Below the pieces are notes generated by a model, which did no database searches, was not told where the DNA came from, and worked only from the letters and a program-made list of their open reading frames with translations. A stretch of DNA of 17,291 bases from an uncultured Clostridia bacterium (lineage in GTDB: Bacteria > Bacillota_A > Clostridia > TANB77 > CAG-508): the NCBI GenBank assembly GCA_947628335.1, contig CANQZT010000008.1:1-17291 (forward strand), written 5' to 3'. Of this stretch, positions 1 to 9,750 are shown one piece after another. Position 1 is the stretch's first letter; each line of letters begins with the position of its first letter. The translations under genes and the position numbers were made by a program.

Positions 1-18
1 TTCTTAAGTATAATATAG

Positions 19-46
19 AAGAGTAGGATTTCCTACTCTTTTATAT
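19..46. terminator. Hairpin terminator at the 3' end of the membrane-protein gene
   Basis: A perfect inverted repeat pairs AAGAGTAGGA (19-28) with TCCTACTCTT (31-40). On the plus strand it is followed by a short T-rich stretch, so it would best terminate transcription arriving from the left. On the minus strand the TAG stop of the membrane-protein gene (33-35) lies inside the stem, so it may act in both directions. The T-tract is weak on the minus side. Confidence 0.6.
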
Positions 47-1934
47 TTCTTCTGCTTTTTATTATATATATTAAGTATGCAAATATTGAAAATAATGATA
101 TTACGTCAGCAAAAATATATATAGGTTTTTCTTTATAATCTACAGTTATTGTTCCAGACTTTGGCTCATTTAATTCTATTCTAATTACATTATTAGTTCC
201 TTTTGTTATATTTAACTTATTTCCATTTTCATCTGTTGCCACATAGCCTGGATAATATAGCAATGGTACTTCTATATATCCATTATCAACAAGGCTATTG
301 TAATTTAAGACTATTTTACTGCCATTTTTTTCATAATCATTAATATAAATTGAACTACTTGAAGTAATATATTTATTAGCAGAAAGAGCTGAGGTGTTAG
401 TGCCGGATAAATAATATTCATTAAATGGTATAGGGTTATAATTTACAATGTTATATTTTGCTTGTTTTGAGTATGGAGTAGAAATTACAAAAAAGATTGC
501 GATTGCTACTATTCCAATTCCCAGTACTATTTTATAATTTTCTATCAAACTATAATTATCATTATGCTTTGAATCTATATATTTTCCTATAATAATACTC
601 ATTGCCATTGCAATTGTTACAGTTGCAGGGCCCAAAAATCTCCATGCAAATTGCATAGTAGCAGATAGCCAATTTATTATTTTATAGTTAGTTTGTAATT
701 CCTTCCAAGGCATTATAGATGTAGATAGAATTGTAAATGTAATACCTAAAAATGTTAATATTTTAATAAATTTTGTTAATGAATCGTTGCTATTTTTATT
801 TTTTATTAAATATATTATACAAATAGGAATTCCTATAATGCAGAAAAAACCTAAAGAAAGATTCATTTCATTGATAGTGCCTTCAGCTGTGGTATGTGAT
901 ACTTTATAACTGCTAATATCATCAAATACATTAAATAGTTCTGAAGGTAATACATTATGATTATCAAATGTGTAACCACCATTATTTTTTATAGGTCTTT
1001 CTTTTACATATAAATCTAAACTATATGCATCGAGAAATGGAATAATAAACCATAAATTTATTAATACAATCATTATACCAGATAGTATAATTTGGAAATA
1101 TCTTTTTTCTTTAAAAATATTTTTTAAAAAACTTAATAATATAACGGCACATACAATTGCTGTAGTTATTATAGTCAATATGTGTGATTGCATAACACAT
1201 GTTATACCTATTGTAAAAATATACCATTTTTTCTTATTGCCGATACACAATTCATATAGACCCCATATTACAAGTGGGAAAAATGCAAGTGCTAAGGCTT
1301 CACCAATGGCTCCTCTTGTATATAAAGTTACTAATCTATAAGAGGCTGTAGAATATATAATTGAGCCTATAATTCCTGCTGTTGTAGATTTTGAAATTTT
1401 CTTCAATGATATGTACGTAGAAAATACAGTTGCTATATTTATAAAAAACAACAATATTTTATAAGACAATTCAATTGAAGTATTTAATATGCGTAATATA
1501 GCAGGAAGATAAATAAATAGTTCTGGATAGAGCATAGGTACTGCATAACCATATCCATTATTAACTAATGGGTAAATTCTTGCTGGAATTTGAAAGCTTT
1601 CCAATGCACTTTTTAGACCATTAATTCTCATTATAGAAAATTCTATATCATGAGAATGTATTAAATAATCGTTAAAAAGTGGGTAGCATAATAATATTGC
1701 AATAGATGTTAATATAAGACCTATTTTTAATTTGTTACTTATATTTTTTTTCATATATAATATTCCAATAAGTAATAAGGTAACAAATAAGATAAAGCCT
1801 TGTATATATATATCAATTGTTTCTTTTGATGTATTATTAAATTTTAATAAAAACAGCTTTATTGCAATAGCACATATTGCTACATAAATTATAATATTTT
1901 TTATTCTTTGTTTATTGGTGTTTTTATCACTCAT
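33..1934 (-). CDS. Polytopic membrane protein, PTPS-related / GT-C-like glycosyltransferase fold
   Basis: The product is an integral membrane protein of about 633 aa with roughly a dozen hydrophobic segments. After the second segment comes a short outside loop with SHDIEF and then a stretch rich in Tyr, Pro and Gly. This is the pattern of the '6-pyruvoyl-tetrahydropterin synthase-related' membrane family, despite the family name not an enzyme of pterin synthesis. The Asp after the first hydrophobic pair resembles the catalytic Asp of GT-C glycosyltransferases, so a lipid-linked sugar transfer role is possible; that part is inference. The C-terminal part (from about residue 490) looks like an exposed beta-rich domain followed by a last membrane helix. 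I place the start at the ATG ending at 1934 because GGTGA lies just upstream; an in-frame ATG-like start at 1979 would add 15 residues but has no ribosome binding site. It lies just downstream of the Rpn gene and may be co-transcribed with it. It contains no in-frame CGG. Confidence 0.72.
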   Translation of the reverse strand: MSDKNTNKQRIKNIIIYVAICAIAIKLFLLKFNNTSKETIDIYIQGFILFVTLLLIGILYMKKNISNKLKIGLILTSIAILLCYPLFNDYLIHSHDIEFSIMRINGLKSALESFQIPARIYPLVNNGYGYAVPMLYPELFIYLPAILRILNTSIELSYKILLFFINIATVFSTYISLKKISKSTTAGIIGSIIYSTASYRLVTLYTRGAIGEALALAFFPLVIWGLYELCIGNKKKWYIFTIGITCVMQSHILTIITTAIVCAVILLSFLKNIFKEKRYFQIILSGIMIVLINLWFIIPFLDAYSLDLYVKERPIKNNGGYTFDNHNVLPSELFNVFDDISSYKVSHTTAEGTINEMNLSLGFFCIIGIPICIIYLIKNKNSNDSLTKFIKILTFLGITFTILSTSIMPWKELQTNYKIINWLSATMQFAWRFLGPATVTIAMAMSIIIGKYIDSKHNDNYSLIENYKIVLGIGIVAIAIFFVISTPYSKQAKYNIVNYNPIPFNEYYLSGTNTSALSANKYITSSSSIYINDYEKNGSKIVLNYNSLVDNGYIEVPLLYYPGYVATDENGNKLNITKGTNNVIRIELNEPKSGTITVDYKEKPIYIFADVISLFSIFAYLIYIIKSRRNIKE

Positions 1935-1992
1935 TATCATCACCAAAAATATTATATAATATAAAAGTTTATTTGACAATAATATTTTTTAT

Positions 1993-3105
1993 TTATGCTA
2001 AATGTAATTCTTTTTGTATTTTTTTTATTTCTTGTAAGCTAACTTTACTGTAAAGTCTTATCTTATCAATATCTTCTCCATTTTTTAGCATTTCTTTTAC
2101 AAAAATTAAACGACTTTCTTTTAATCCCTCCTTTCGACCTTCCTCTCGACCTTCTGCTATACCCTCTTTACGTCCTTGTAATTTTCCAGCACGAATAGCC
2201 TCTCGTTTTTCTTTGGCAATATCTTCTTTTACATAATCCCAAACACATTTCATATTTTCATCAGACCTTTCTTTAAATTTATATAGTAATTCATTACAAA
2301 CATCTGTATCTAAAAGATTAGAAAAAGCATAAGTAATTAGTTTTCTAAAACTAGCACGCCTAGATATATCTGTAACAGTGGTAGATAATACATCTAATAC
2401 ATCATAAAGTTCTTTTTTTGATTTACATTTATATATAGCAAGAATATAGCTGATAATAGAATCTTTGTTAAGTAAAGTTTCTTTTGAATAATCATGAATG
2501 CTAATAAATTCATAATTAAACTGTAAATATTTATTTTTTTTAATAAAATCATCATCCTTGTATTGATTGATAGGGATAGTAGGATTAAGTTTCCATTTCC
2601 TGATACCAGAATAAAGTAGAATTGGAATAATATATGGTAAATTTTCTTTATTTTTTAAACGAGGAAAATCTGTAGTATCTCGTAAAATGGAAGTATAATA
2701 TTCTAATATTCGAAAAGGCATAGTATTATCAATACTAGATTGATGTTCAACGAATATATAAATAGGTTTATTTTTTATTTTAAAAACAATGTCAGAATAA
2801 CTACTTGAATAATCTTTGCCAATGTAACTTCGGTTGTACTTTATTAAATCGTTTGGGTCAACAAAGTAATTCAAAAAATGTTTTAAAAATAGAGAAAATT
2901 CTATTTGGTTGTTAAGTAAATCTCTATAAATTTTGTCATGAATATTATTATTGTTTGAGTAAGAATAAGGGAAAGAATCTTCTGTAAGATAGTAAGAAAA
3001 AGCATTCCTATACTTACGATAATCTTCATATGAAAAAATATTCAAACTATAATACCTTCTTTCTTCATTATAATATGATAAATTAAATTTGTCAATAAAG
3101 CACAA
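1993..3105 (-). CDS. Rpn family recombination-promoting nuclease / putative transposase
   Basis: The product resembles the Rpn/YhgA-like (Transposase_31) family of PD-(D/E)XK nucleases. The core reads SDIVFKI followed by IYIFVEHQSS, giving Asp105 and the E-x-Q pair Glu120/Gln122 that form the expected metal site, then RILEYY and IIPILLYSG. The tail (about residues 300-330) is a run of Gly/Lys/Arg/Glu repeats (GRKEG, GREEG), typical of this family, followed by a short helical end. Family members in E. coli promote RecA-independent recombination; they are not classical IS transposases, and I see no terminal inverted repeats here. The open frame begins at a TTG (3105) with no ribosome binding site. 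A second TTG at 3045, preceded by AGAAAGG, is a better start and would give about 350 aa. No ATG occurs in the first third, so a slightly shortened 5' end is also possible. A minus-strand promoter candidate lies at 3202-3230. Confidence 0.75.
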   Translation of the reverse strand: MCFIDKFNLSYYNEERRYYSLNIFSYEDYRKYRNAFSYYLTEDSFPYSYSNNNNIHDKIYRDLLNNQIEFSLFLKHFLNYFVDPNDLIKYNRSYIGKDYSSSYSDIVFKIKNKPIYIFVEHQSSIDNTMPFRILEYYTSILRDTTDFPRLKNKENLPYIIPILLYSGIRKWKLNPTIPINQYKDDDFIKKNKYLQFNYEFISIHDYSKETLLNKDSIISYILAIYKCKSKKELYDVLDVLSTTVTDISRRASFRKLITYAFSNLLDTDVCNELLYKFKERSDENMKCVWDYVKEDIAKEKREAIRAGKLQGRKEGIAEGREEGRKEGLKESRLIFVKEMLKNGEDIDKIRLYSKVSLQEIKKIQKELHLA

Positions 3106-3201
3106 AAATTATTTTTTGAAAATATTTTAGAGAACATAATTAAAATGATTAAAATTTAATAAAAAATTATAAAAGTAAGACTAAAGTAGTTGAACAAATA
3201 A

Positions 3202-3230
3202 ATTAAATAATAAAAGTATAAAAAAGTCAA
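3202..3230 (-). promoter_or_regulatory. Candidate promoter for the Rpn gene
   Basis: On the minus strand a TTGACT -35 box (3230-3225) is separated by 17 bp from TTTAAT (3207-3202). Each hexamer differs from the sigma-A consensus at one position. The leader to the Rpn start would be about 90-150 nt. The region is very AT-rich, so chance matches are common. Confidence 0.4.
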
Positions 3231-3268
3231 GAAAAATGAATGCTAAAATATAAAATTCTGTAAAAATC

Positions 3269-3297
3269 TTGATATTTTCTATGAATTAATATATGAT
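3269..3297 (+). promoter_or_regulatory. Sigma-A-type promoter for smc
   Basis: TTGATA (3269-3274) and TATGAT (3292-3297) are separated by 17 bp, and the smc ribosome binding site AAGGTGG (3322-3328) follows at the expected distance. This makes smc the first gene of its transcript here. In many Firmicutes smc follows rnc; that linkage is absent in this window. Confidence 0.65.
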
Positions 3298-3334
3298 AAA
3301 AAAGAAAATAACATAAAAATTAAGGTGGTAATAA

Positions 3335-6300
3335 ATGTACTTAAAAAGGCTAGAATTACAAGGATTTAAATCCTTTGCTGATAAAACAATATTAGAATTT
3401 AGACAAGGAATTACATCAGTTATTGGGCCAAATGGCTCAGGTAAAAGTAATATTTCAGATGCTATTAGATGGGTACTTGGGGAGCAAAGTATGAAATCTT
3501 TAAGAGGCTCAAAATCCGAAGATATTATTTTTGCAGGAACGCAAAATAGAAAGTCTCTAGGATTTGCAGAAGCATCAATTGTATTTGATAATACTGATGG
3601 AAAACTTCCAATTGAATATAATGAAGTAACAGTTACAAGAAAAATATATAGATCAGGAGAATCAGGTTATTTTATTAATAAAACACCATGTAGGTTAAAA
3701 GATGTACAAGAATTATTTATGGATACAGGAATAGGAAAAGATGGATATAGTATTATAGGTCAAGGAAAAATTGACGAAATACTTAGTAATAAATCAGAAG
3801 ATAGACGACATATATTTGAAGAAGCAGCAGGAATTGTAAAATATAGAGTAAGAAAGTTAGAATCTGAAAAAAAATTAGAAAATACAAAATTGAATTTATT
3901 AAGAATAAATGATATTTTATCTGAAGTAGAAGGAAGTATTGAACCACTGAAGATACAATCTGAAAAAGCAAAAAAATTTTTGGATTTAAGAGAAGAATTA
4001 AAAGGAATTGAGATTGGATTATTTCTTCACAATATAGATACAAACAAAGAAAAACTAGCTCAAATAGAAGAAGATGAAGAGGTATTAATATCTCAGAATG
4101 AACAAGAAAATAAAAAAATGGATTCTTTAAATGAATTAAAAGAAAAATTAAAAGTAGAGATTAATCAAATAACAGATGAAATAGAAAAAGCACAAAATTT
4201 AGGTTTTGAAAGTGGAAAACAAATAGAACAAATAAATTCTAATATAAATGTAGCAAATGAGAGAATTGCCAATAATGAAGAGAATAACAAAAGATACGAA
4301 GAGGAAATAAATGAAAATAAAAATAGGATTAAAGAATTAGAGGAAGAAAAAGAATCTAAAATAGAAAAGAAAACAAATCTTTTTGAGAATAAAGAAAAAT
4401 TTCAAAAAGATTTAGAAGAAAAAGAAAAAGAACTTGAAAGTTTAACAAAAAAATTATCTTCAAAAGAATTAGAAATAGAAGCAAAAAAAGCAAAAGTAGA
4501 GAAAAATACAGATTTAAAATATGAGAAAAATGCTGAAATTAATACAATAGATGTAACATTAGAAAATGATGAAAAAAGAGAAAATAATATAAAGTCAGAA
4601 ATACAGATTACTATATCTGAATTAGATAGTACAAGAATTACAAAAGAGGAAATATCGAAAACATTTAATGAAATTGAAAACGAGAGAAATGTTATTTTAA
4701 AATCATTAGAAGAAGCAAAAAACATAAAACAAACACATGAAGAAAAAATAAAGAAATATGTTGCTAATATAAATACATATGAAACAGAAGAAAGAATAAA
4801 ATCTTCAAGACTCAAATTTTTGCAAGAGACAGAAAAAGAAAAAGAGGGATATGTAAGAAGTGTAAAGGCATTATTATTAGATTGTGAAAAAGATAAAACG
4901 CTATCAAAAGGAGTAGATGGTGTACTTAGCAGTTTAATTAAAGTAGATAAACAATATGAAACAGCAATAGAGATGGCACTAGGGGCTACACTTCAAAACA
5001 TAGTAACAGATACTGAAGAAGATGCTAAAAAATTAGTAGAACATTTAAGAAAGAACAATTTAGGAAGGGCAACATTTTTACCTATTACCTCTGTAAAAGG
5101 TAAAAAAATAGATAAAATAAATAGTAAAGGAATAGATGGAATAATTGGTATTGCATCTGAAATTGTAAAGACAGATTCTAAATATAAAGAAATTATAGAT
5201 AACTTATTAGGAAGAACGGTTATAGTAAATGATATGGAAAATGCTATAAAGTTATCAAAACAAAATCATTATAGTTTTAAAATAGTAACTTTGAAAGGTG
5301 ATATTATAAATCCATCAGGTGGAATTACTGGAGGTTCTATTAATCAAAAAACAGTTAATATTTTAGGAAGAGCAAGGGAGATTGAGGAACTAGAAAAAGA
5401 GTTAAAAAATATTGCACAAAAAATAGAAAAAGAAAAGCAAGAAAAAGAAGAATATGAAAAAGGAATTGAAAATATTCTTGAAGAAGTAGAAGCACAAGAG
5501 TTAAAACTTCAAGAAATAGATATTACTTATGCAACAGATAAACAGAAATTATTGGCAGTAGAAGAAAATATAGATAAATTACAAACTCGTCTTACAAAAT
5601 TAAGAACAGAACAAGACCAACTTGTTCAAAATAGAGAAAAAATGATACAAGAAAAAGAAGAAAAACAAAAAGAAGTAAATATATTATTAGAAGAGTCAAG
5701 CAAGTTAAGTGAAGAAATTGAACAATATGCAATTTTAAATAAAGATAATCAAAAGTATATAGATGACTTGAATTTTGATATTACTAATTTAAAGATTTCA
5801 GTATCATCATTTGATGAAAGTGAAATTTCAATTGATGAAATTGTAGAAAGAATTGATTTGGATATTGAAAAATGTAATGAAGGTATAAAAAATAAGGAAA
5901 AACAAATAGAAAGTATTAAATTGGACAATAAAAATTTGCAAATGTTACTTATGGAATATCAAGAACAAATAGAAAATATAAAGAATGAAGTAACAGTTGG
6001 AAAAGAAAAAGTAGAGCAGTTAAAAAAAGAACGAACGATAAAAAATGAGAAACAAACAAAAGTAGAAGAGGAAATCTTAGTACAATTTAATGTAATAGAG
6101 GATTTAAAAGCACAAATTGTGAAAATTGATGTAAGAAAAACAAAGATTGAAGAAGATATAGAAGATGTAATTAACAAAATGTGGGAAGAGTATGAAATAA
6201 CTCCAAGCAATGCAGTAGATTATAAAAAACCTAACAATGTACCGGAAACCACCAAAAGAGTAAATAACATACGAAATCAAATAAAAAATTTGGGCAGTAT

Positions 6301-6889
6301 TAATATTGATTCAATAGAAGAATATAAGCAAACCAAAGAAAGATATGATTTTATGTGTGAGCAAAGATTAGACTTAGAAAATGGAATGAATAAATTAAAA
6401 AAGGTTATTAGTGATATGACAACGGTTATGAAAGAGCAATTTGAAGAAAAGTTTAATATTATTAATAAAAATTTTGGAGAAGTGTTTAGAGAATTATTTG
6501 GAGGTGGAAAAGCTGAACTTATTTTAACTGATACTGAAAATGTATTGGAATGTGGGATAGAAATACAAGTTCAACCACCTGGAAAAAAACTACAAAGTAT
6601 GAGTTTGCTTTCAGGAGGAGAAAAAGCATTTACTGCAATTGCGTTATTATTTGCTATATTAGAGATAAATCCAGCACCATTTTGTGTACTTGATGAAATA
6701 GAAGCAGCGTTAGATGATGTAAATGTATATCGATATGCTGATTATTTAAAAAAATTTTCGGATGCAACACAATTCTTAGTAATAACACATAGAAAAGGAA
6801 CAATGGAAGCAGCAGATACTGTTTATGGTATTACTATGCAGGAAAATGGTATATCAAAATTATTATCAATGAAGTTAGGAAAAGCATAA
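3335..6889 (+). CDS. smc: Chromosome segregation protein SMC
   Basis: This is the ATPase of the SMC-ScpAB condensin, which loads near the origin and aligns and compacts the chromosome arms. The 1184-aa length is normal. The N-terminal head has the Walker A motif GPNGSGKSN (residues 31-39) and the Q-loop region IRWVLGEQS. Two long Glu/Lys-rich coiled coils (about 170-500 and 690-1010) flank a globular hinge at about 525-672 that ends in the glycine-rich GGITGGSINQK. The C-terminal head carries the ABC signature LLSGGEK (1091-1097), Walker B VLDEIEAALD (1118-1127) and the switch His in VITHRKGTM. AAGGTGG sits 6 nt before the ATG. No in-frame CGG occurs in 1184 codons; the CGG triplets present (for example in ACG-GTT and TCG-GAT) span two codons. 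CGA and CGT are used for Arg. Confidence 0.97.
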   Translation: MYLKRLELQGFKSFADKTILEFRQGITSVIGPNGSGKSNISDAIRWVLGEQSMKSLRGSKSEDIIFAGTQNRKSLGFAEASIVFDNTDGKLPIEYNEVTVTRKIYRSGESGYFINKTPCRLKDVQELFMDTGIGKDGYSIIGQGKIDEILSNKSEDRRHIFEEAAGIVKYRVRKLESEKKLENTKLNLLRINDILSEVEGSIEPLKIQSEKAKKFLDLREELKGIEIGLFLHNIDTNKEKLAQIEEDEEVLISQNEQENKKMDSLNELKEKLKVEINQITDEIEKAQNLGFESGKQIEQINSNINVANERIANNEENNKRYEEEINENKNRIKELEEEKESKIEKKTNLFENKEKFQKDLEEKEKELESLTKKLSSKELEIEAKKAKVEKNTDLKYEKNAEINTIDVTLENDEKRENNIKSEIQITISELDSTRITKEEISKTFNEIENERNVILKSLEEAKNIKQTHEEKIKKYVANINTYETEERIKSSRLKFLQETEKEKEGYVRSVKALLLDCEKDKTLSKGVDGVLSSLIKVDKQYETAIEMALGATLQNIVTDTEEDAKKLVEHLRKNNLGRATFLPITSVKGKKIDKINSKGIDGIIGIASEIVKTDSKYKEIIDNLLGRTVIVNDMENAIKLSKQNHYSFKIVTLKGDIINPSGGITGGSINQKTVNILGRAREIEELEKELKNIAQKIEKEKQEKEEYEKGIENILEEVEAQELKLQEIDITYATDKQKLLAVEENIDKLQTRLTKLRTEQDQLVQNREKMIQEKEEKQKEVNILLEESSKLSEEIEQYAILNKDNQKYIDDLNFDITNLKISVSSFDESEISIDEIVERIDLDIEKCNEGIKNKEKQIESIKLDNKNLQMLLMEYQEQIENIKNEVTVGKEKVEQLKKERTIKNEKQTKVEEEILVQFNVIEDLKAQIVKIDVRKTKIEEDIEDVINKMWEEYEITPSNAVDYKKPNNVPETTKRVNNIRNQIKNLGSINIDSIEEYKQTKERYDFMCEQRLDLENGMNKLKKVISDMTTVMKEQFEEKFNIINKNFGEVFRELFGGGKAELILTDTENVLECGIEIQVQPPGKKLQSMSLLSGGEKAFTAIALLFAILEINPAPFCVLDEIEAALDDVNVYRYADYLKKFSDATQFLVITHRKGTMEAADTVYGITMQENGISKLLSMKLGKA

Positions 6890-6900
6890 AAAATTTTAAA

Positions 6901-6944
6901 ATCGCCTAAAAAAGCATGAAAATGCTCTTTTAGGCGATAGTTTT
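6901..6944 (+). terminator. Rho-independent terminator after smc
   Basis: An 11-bp stem pairs 6901-6911 (ATCGCCTAAAA) with 6928-6938 (TTTTAGGCGAT). An inner 5-bp stem AGCAT/ATGCT is closed by a GAAA tetraloop (6918-6921). AGTTTT follows. It separates smc from the ATPase gene. Confidence 0.88.
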
Positions 6945-7012
6945 AATTATTTATCATAACTCATGTTGGTCAAGCATACAATAGTAAAAAAGAACAAAGG
7001 AGTGTTGAAAAC

Positions 7013-9671
7013 ATGTGGCATACAATGGATGTTGATGAAATAAGAAGAACTGTGAGGACAAACATTAATGTAGGGTTGTCTGATGAAGAGGTAAGTAAGA
7101 GGTTACAAGAGAATGGGTTAAATAAGTTACAAGATAAAAAAAGAGAGAATATTTTTATTCGTTTTTGTAAACAGTTCAATGATTTTATGATTATTATATT
7201 AATCATTGCATCTGCTATTTCTGCTGTGATGGCATATATAGAAGGAACAGGAGATTATATAGATTCAATTATTATTATTGCAATAGTTGTATTTAATGCT
7301 TGTCTTGGTCTTGTTCAAGAATCAAAGGCAGAAAAGTCTATAGAAGCTTTGAAGAAAATGTCTACGCCAGTGGCGAAAGTAAAAAGAAACGGAAAAATTA
7401 TGGAAGTAGATAGTGAACAAATAGTTGTAGGAGATATTATAATATTAGAAGCAGGAAGTTATGTTCCAGCAGATGCAAGGTTAATAAAATCATCTCATTT
7501 GAAAATAGAGGAATCAGCTTTAACAGGAGAAACAGTTCCAGTAGAAAAAGAAGCAAAAGTAATATTAAAAAAAGATGTTTCTACTGCTGATACAATTAAT
7601 ATGGTGTTTGCAACCACAATGATAGTAAATGGACATGCTGAAGCTATTGTAACAGATACAGGAATGAATACAAAAGTAGGAAAAATTGCAAAAATGATAA
7701 TAAATGATGAGTCACCAGTTACACCAATTCAAAGAAAATTAGCTGAGGTAGGTAAAATTTTAGGAGTTACTTGTTTATTAATTTGTTTTGCTATTTTTGT
7801 AATTGGGATATTTAAAAGAATTGAGCCTATGGAAATGTTTATGACATCAGTTGGACTTGCTGTTGCTGCAATTCCAGAGGGTCTGCCAGCAATTGTAACT
7901 ATTATGTTGTCGATAGGAGTTACAAAAATGGCGAAAAAAAATGCAATTATTAGAAAATTACCTGCAGTAGAAACACTAGGTAGTAGTAAAGTGATTTGTT
8001 CAGACAAAACAGGAACGTTAACTCGGAAATAAAATGAAAGTTGTAGATGTACAAGATATAAATGGAAAGGTTGTTATAGACAAAGAGTATAATTTTATGT
8101 TAGGTCTTGCAAGTATGTGTACTGATTGTATACTAGAAGTGGAAAATGGGAAAACGATTGCAAAAGGAGAAGCTACAGAAAACGCAATTGTGGATGAAGC
8201 TATAAGAGTAGGTAAAAATAAAATGGAATTATATGAACAGTATCCACGTGTACAAGATATACCTTTTGATTCAGATAGAAAAAGGATGACTACTATTCAT
8301 AAATATGGTAACAAGTATAGAGTTATTACAAAAGGAGCTCCAGATGTATTATTAGATAGATGCACAAGGTATTATTATAATCAACAAACTTTTAGCCTAA
8401 ATAATGATAAGAAAAAACAAATAAATATGAAAAATACTAATATGGCTAAAAAAGCATTAAGGGTAATTGCGATTGCTTATAAGGATATAGATATTTTGCC
8501 GAATGAAAAAGAATTGGAAAATATAGAAAAGGATTTAATTTTTGTAGGTTTGATAGGTATGATAGATCCTCCAAGACAAGGGGTAAAAGAAGCAGTTAGT
8601 ACATGCAAAAAGGCAGGTATTAAGACGGTTATGATAACAGGAGATCATATAATTACAGCAACTCAAATTGCAAAAGATTTGAGAATATTAAGACCAAATG
8701 ATATTGCAATAACAGGAGCAGAACTTGATAATATATCAGATGAAGAATTACAAAAAAATATTATGAAATATTCAGTATTTGCACGAGTATCTCCAGAACA
8801 TAAAGTTAGAATTGTAAAAGCTTTTAGAGCTTCAGGGGCTGTTGTTGCTATGACTGGAGATGGAGTAAATGATGCACCAGCATTGAAAAATGCAGATATT
8901 GGTATTTCTATGGGGCTAAATGGTACAGATGTAGCTAAAAATGCATCAGATATGATTTTAACAGATGATAATTTTGTAACAATTGTAGAAGCAGTAAAAC
9001 AAGGTAGAAATATATTTGATAATATAAAAAAAGCAGTTCATTTTTTGATAGCAACAAATATAGGAGAGATTGTAACTATATTTGTAGGGTTATTACTGGG
9101 GTTAAAGACGCCATTACTTGCAATACAGTTATTATGGATTAATTTAGTAACAGATTCTATTCCTGCAATTGCATTAGGGTTAGAGGCTCCAGATAAAGAT
9201 ATAATGAATAAAAAACCACGAGATTCAAAATCAGGAATTTTTTCAGATGGATTATGGGGAAAGATTTTTGTAGAGGGAACGATGATTGGGATTTTAACAT
9301 TATTTGCATTTAGCTTAGGGAATAATTTATATGGATTAGAAGTTGGAAGAACAATGGCATTTTTATCACTAGGTTTATTGGAGTTAGTACATAGTTTCAA
9401 TATAAAAAGTGACGAATCAATTTTTAAATCAGGTATTTTTGAAAACAAATATTTAGTTGGAGCATTAATACTAGGAATAATTTTACAAGCTGGAGTTGTA
9501 TGTGTACCAGCACTTGCGAAGATTTTTAGTCTTGTGCCATTAAATTGTATACAATGGATATACGTTGCTTTAATATCTATTTCACCAATTGTAATTATGG
9601 AAATGCAAAAGAAGTTTAATGAAATAAAATTTGGAAAGATAGTATATGGATATAAAGAGAGTAATTATTAA
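7013..9671 (+). CDS. P2A-type calcium-translocating ATPase, split by a +1 frame change at a CGG codon
   Basis: This is a cation-pumping P-type ATPase of the SERCA/PMCA type, probably exporting Ca2+ across the cell membrane. Joined across the break it has 885 aa, normal for the family. Visible in order: N-terminal cation ATPase domain, TGE (171-173) of the actuator domain, AAIPEGLPA in M4, the phosphorylation motif DKTGTLT with Asp331, KGAPD (440-444) of the nucleotide domain, TGDGVND (614-620), and M6 LLWINLVTD with the expected Ca2+ ligands Asn710 and Asp714. The zero frame reads ACT CGG AAA TAA and stops at 8030-8032, one sense codon after the CGG at 8024-8026. Dropping that C gives ACT GGA AAT AAA ATG and continues to 9671 with every domain conserved. 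Family members usually have TQNKM here, so the restored TGNKM fits in length, while the residue at the CGG is uncertain. The ATG at 7013 follows AAAGGAG (6996-7002). Unspliced, the protein would lack its nucleotide domain and the last six membrane helices. Confidence 0.9.
8024..8027 (+). other. CGG recoding site 1 (Ca2+ ATPase, codon 338)
   Basis: This is an in-frame CGG followed by A, immediately after the DKTGTLT phosphorylation motif. Removing one base here joins the two conserved halves of the ATPase. Removing an A from the AAA that follows would also restore the frame, so the sequence alone fixes the position only to within about five bases; the shared CGG at all four sites argues for the C. 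Confidence 0.75.
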
Positions 9672-9691
9672 AATATTGAATTTTGCAAATA

Positions 9692-9720
9692 TGGACAAAA
9701 AATTTTGTTTATGATATACT
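9692..9720 (+). promoter_or_regulatory. Sigma-A-type promoter for the histidine phosphatase gene
   Basis: TGGACA (9692-9697) and TATACT (9715-9720) are separated by 17 bp, with the ribosome binding site TAGGGAGAG about 18 nt downstream. It could drive the phosphatase, TSCPD and pyrB genes together, since the gaps between them are short and show no terminator. Confidence 0.62.
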
Positions 9721-9750
9721 ATAACAGAATTAATATATAGGGAGAGATTT

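Noticed and set aside
1993..3105. The Rpn gene as part of an insertion sequence.
   Set aside because: I found no terminal inverted repeats or target-site duplication around it; the family is not a classical IS transposase.
3106..3334. A small gene or riboswitch in the divergent gap before smc.
   Set aside because: The 229 bp are almost pure A/T with only promoter-like boxes and no stable GC-containing stems or coding signal.
8024..8032. The ATPase break as a prfB-like or AAA-TAA type frameshift at the nearby TAA.
   Set aside because: Only this site has a stop close by. The other three stops lie 10-30 codons downstream, so a stop codon is not the common signal.
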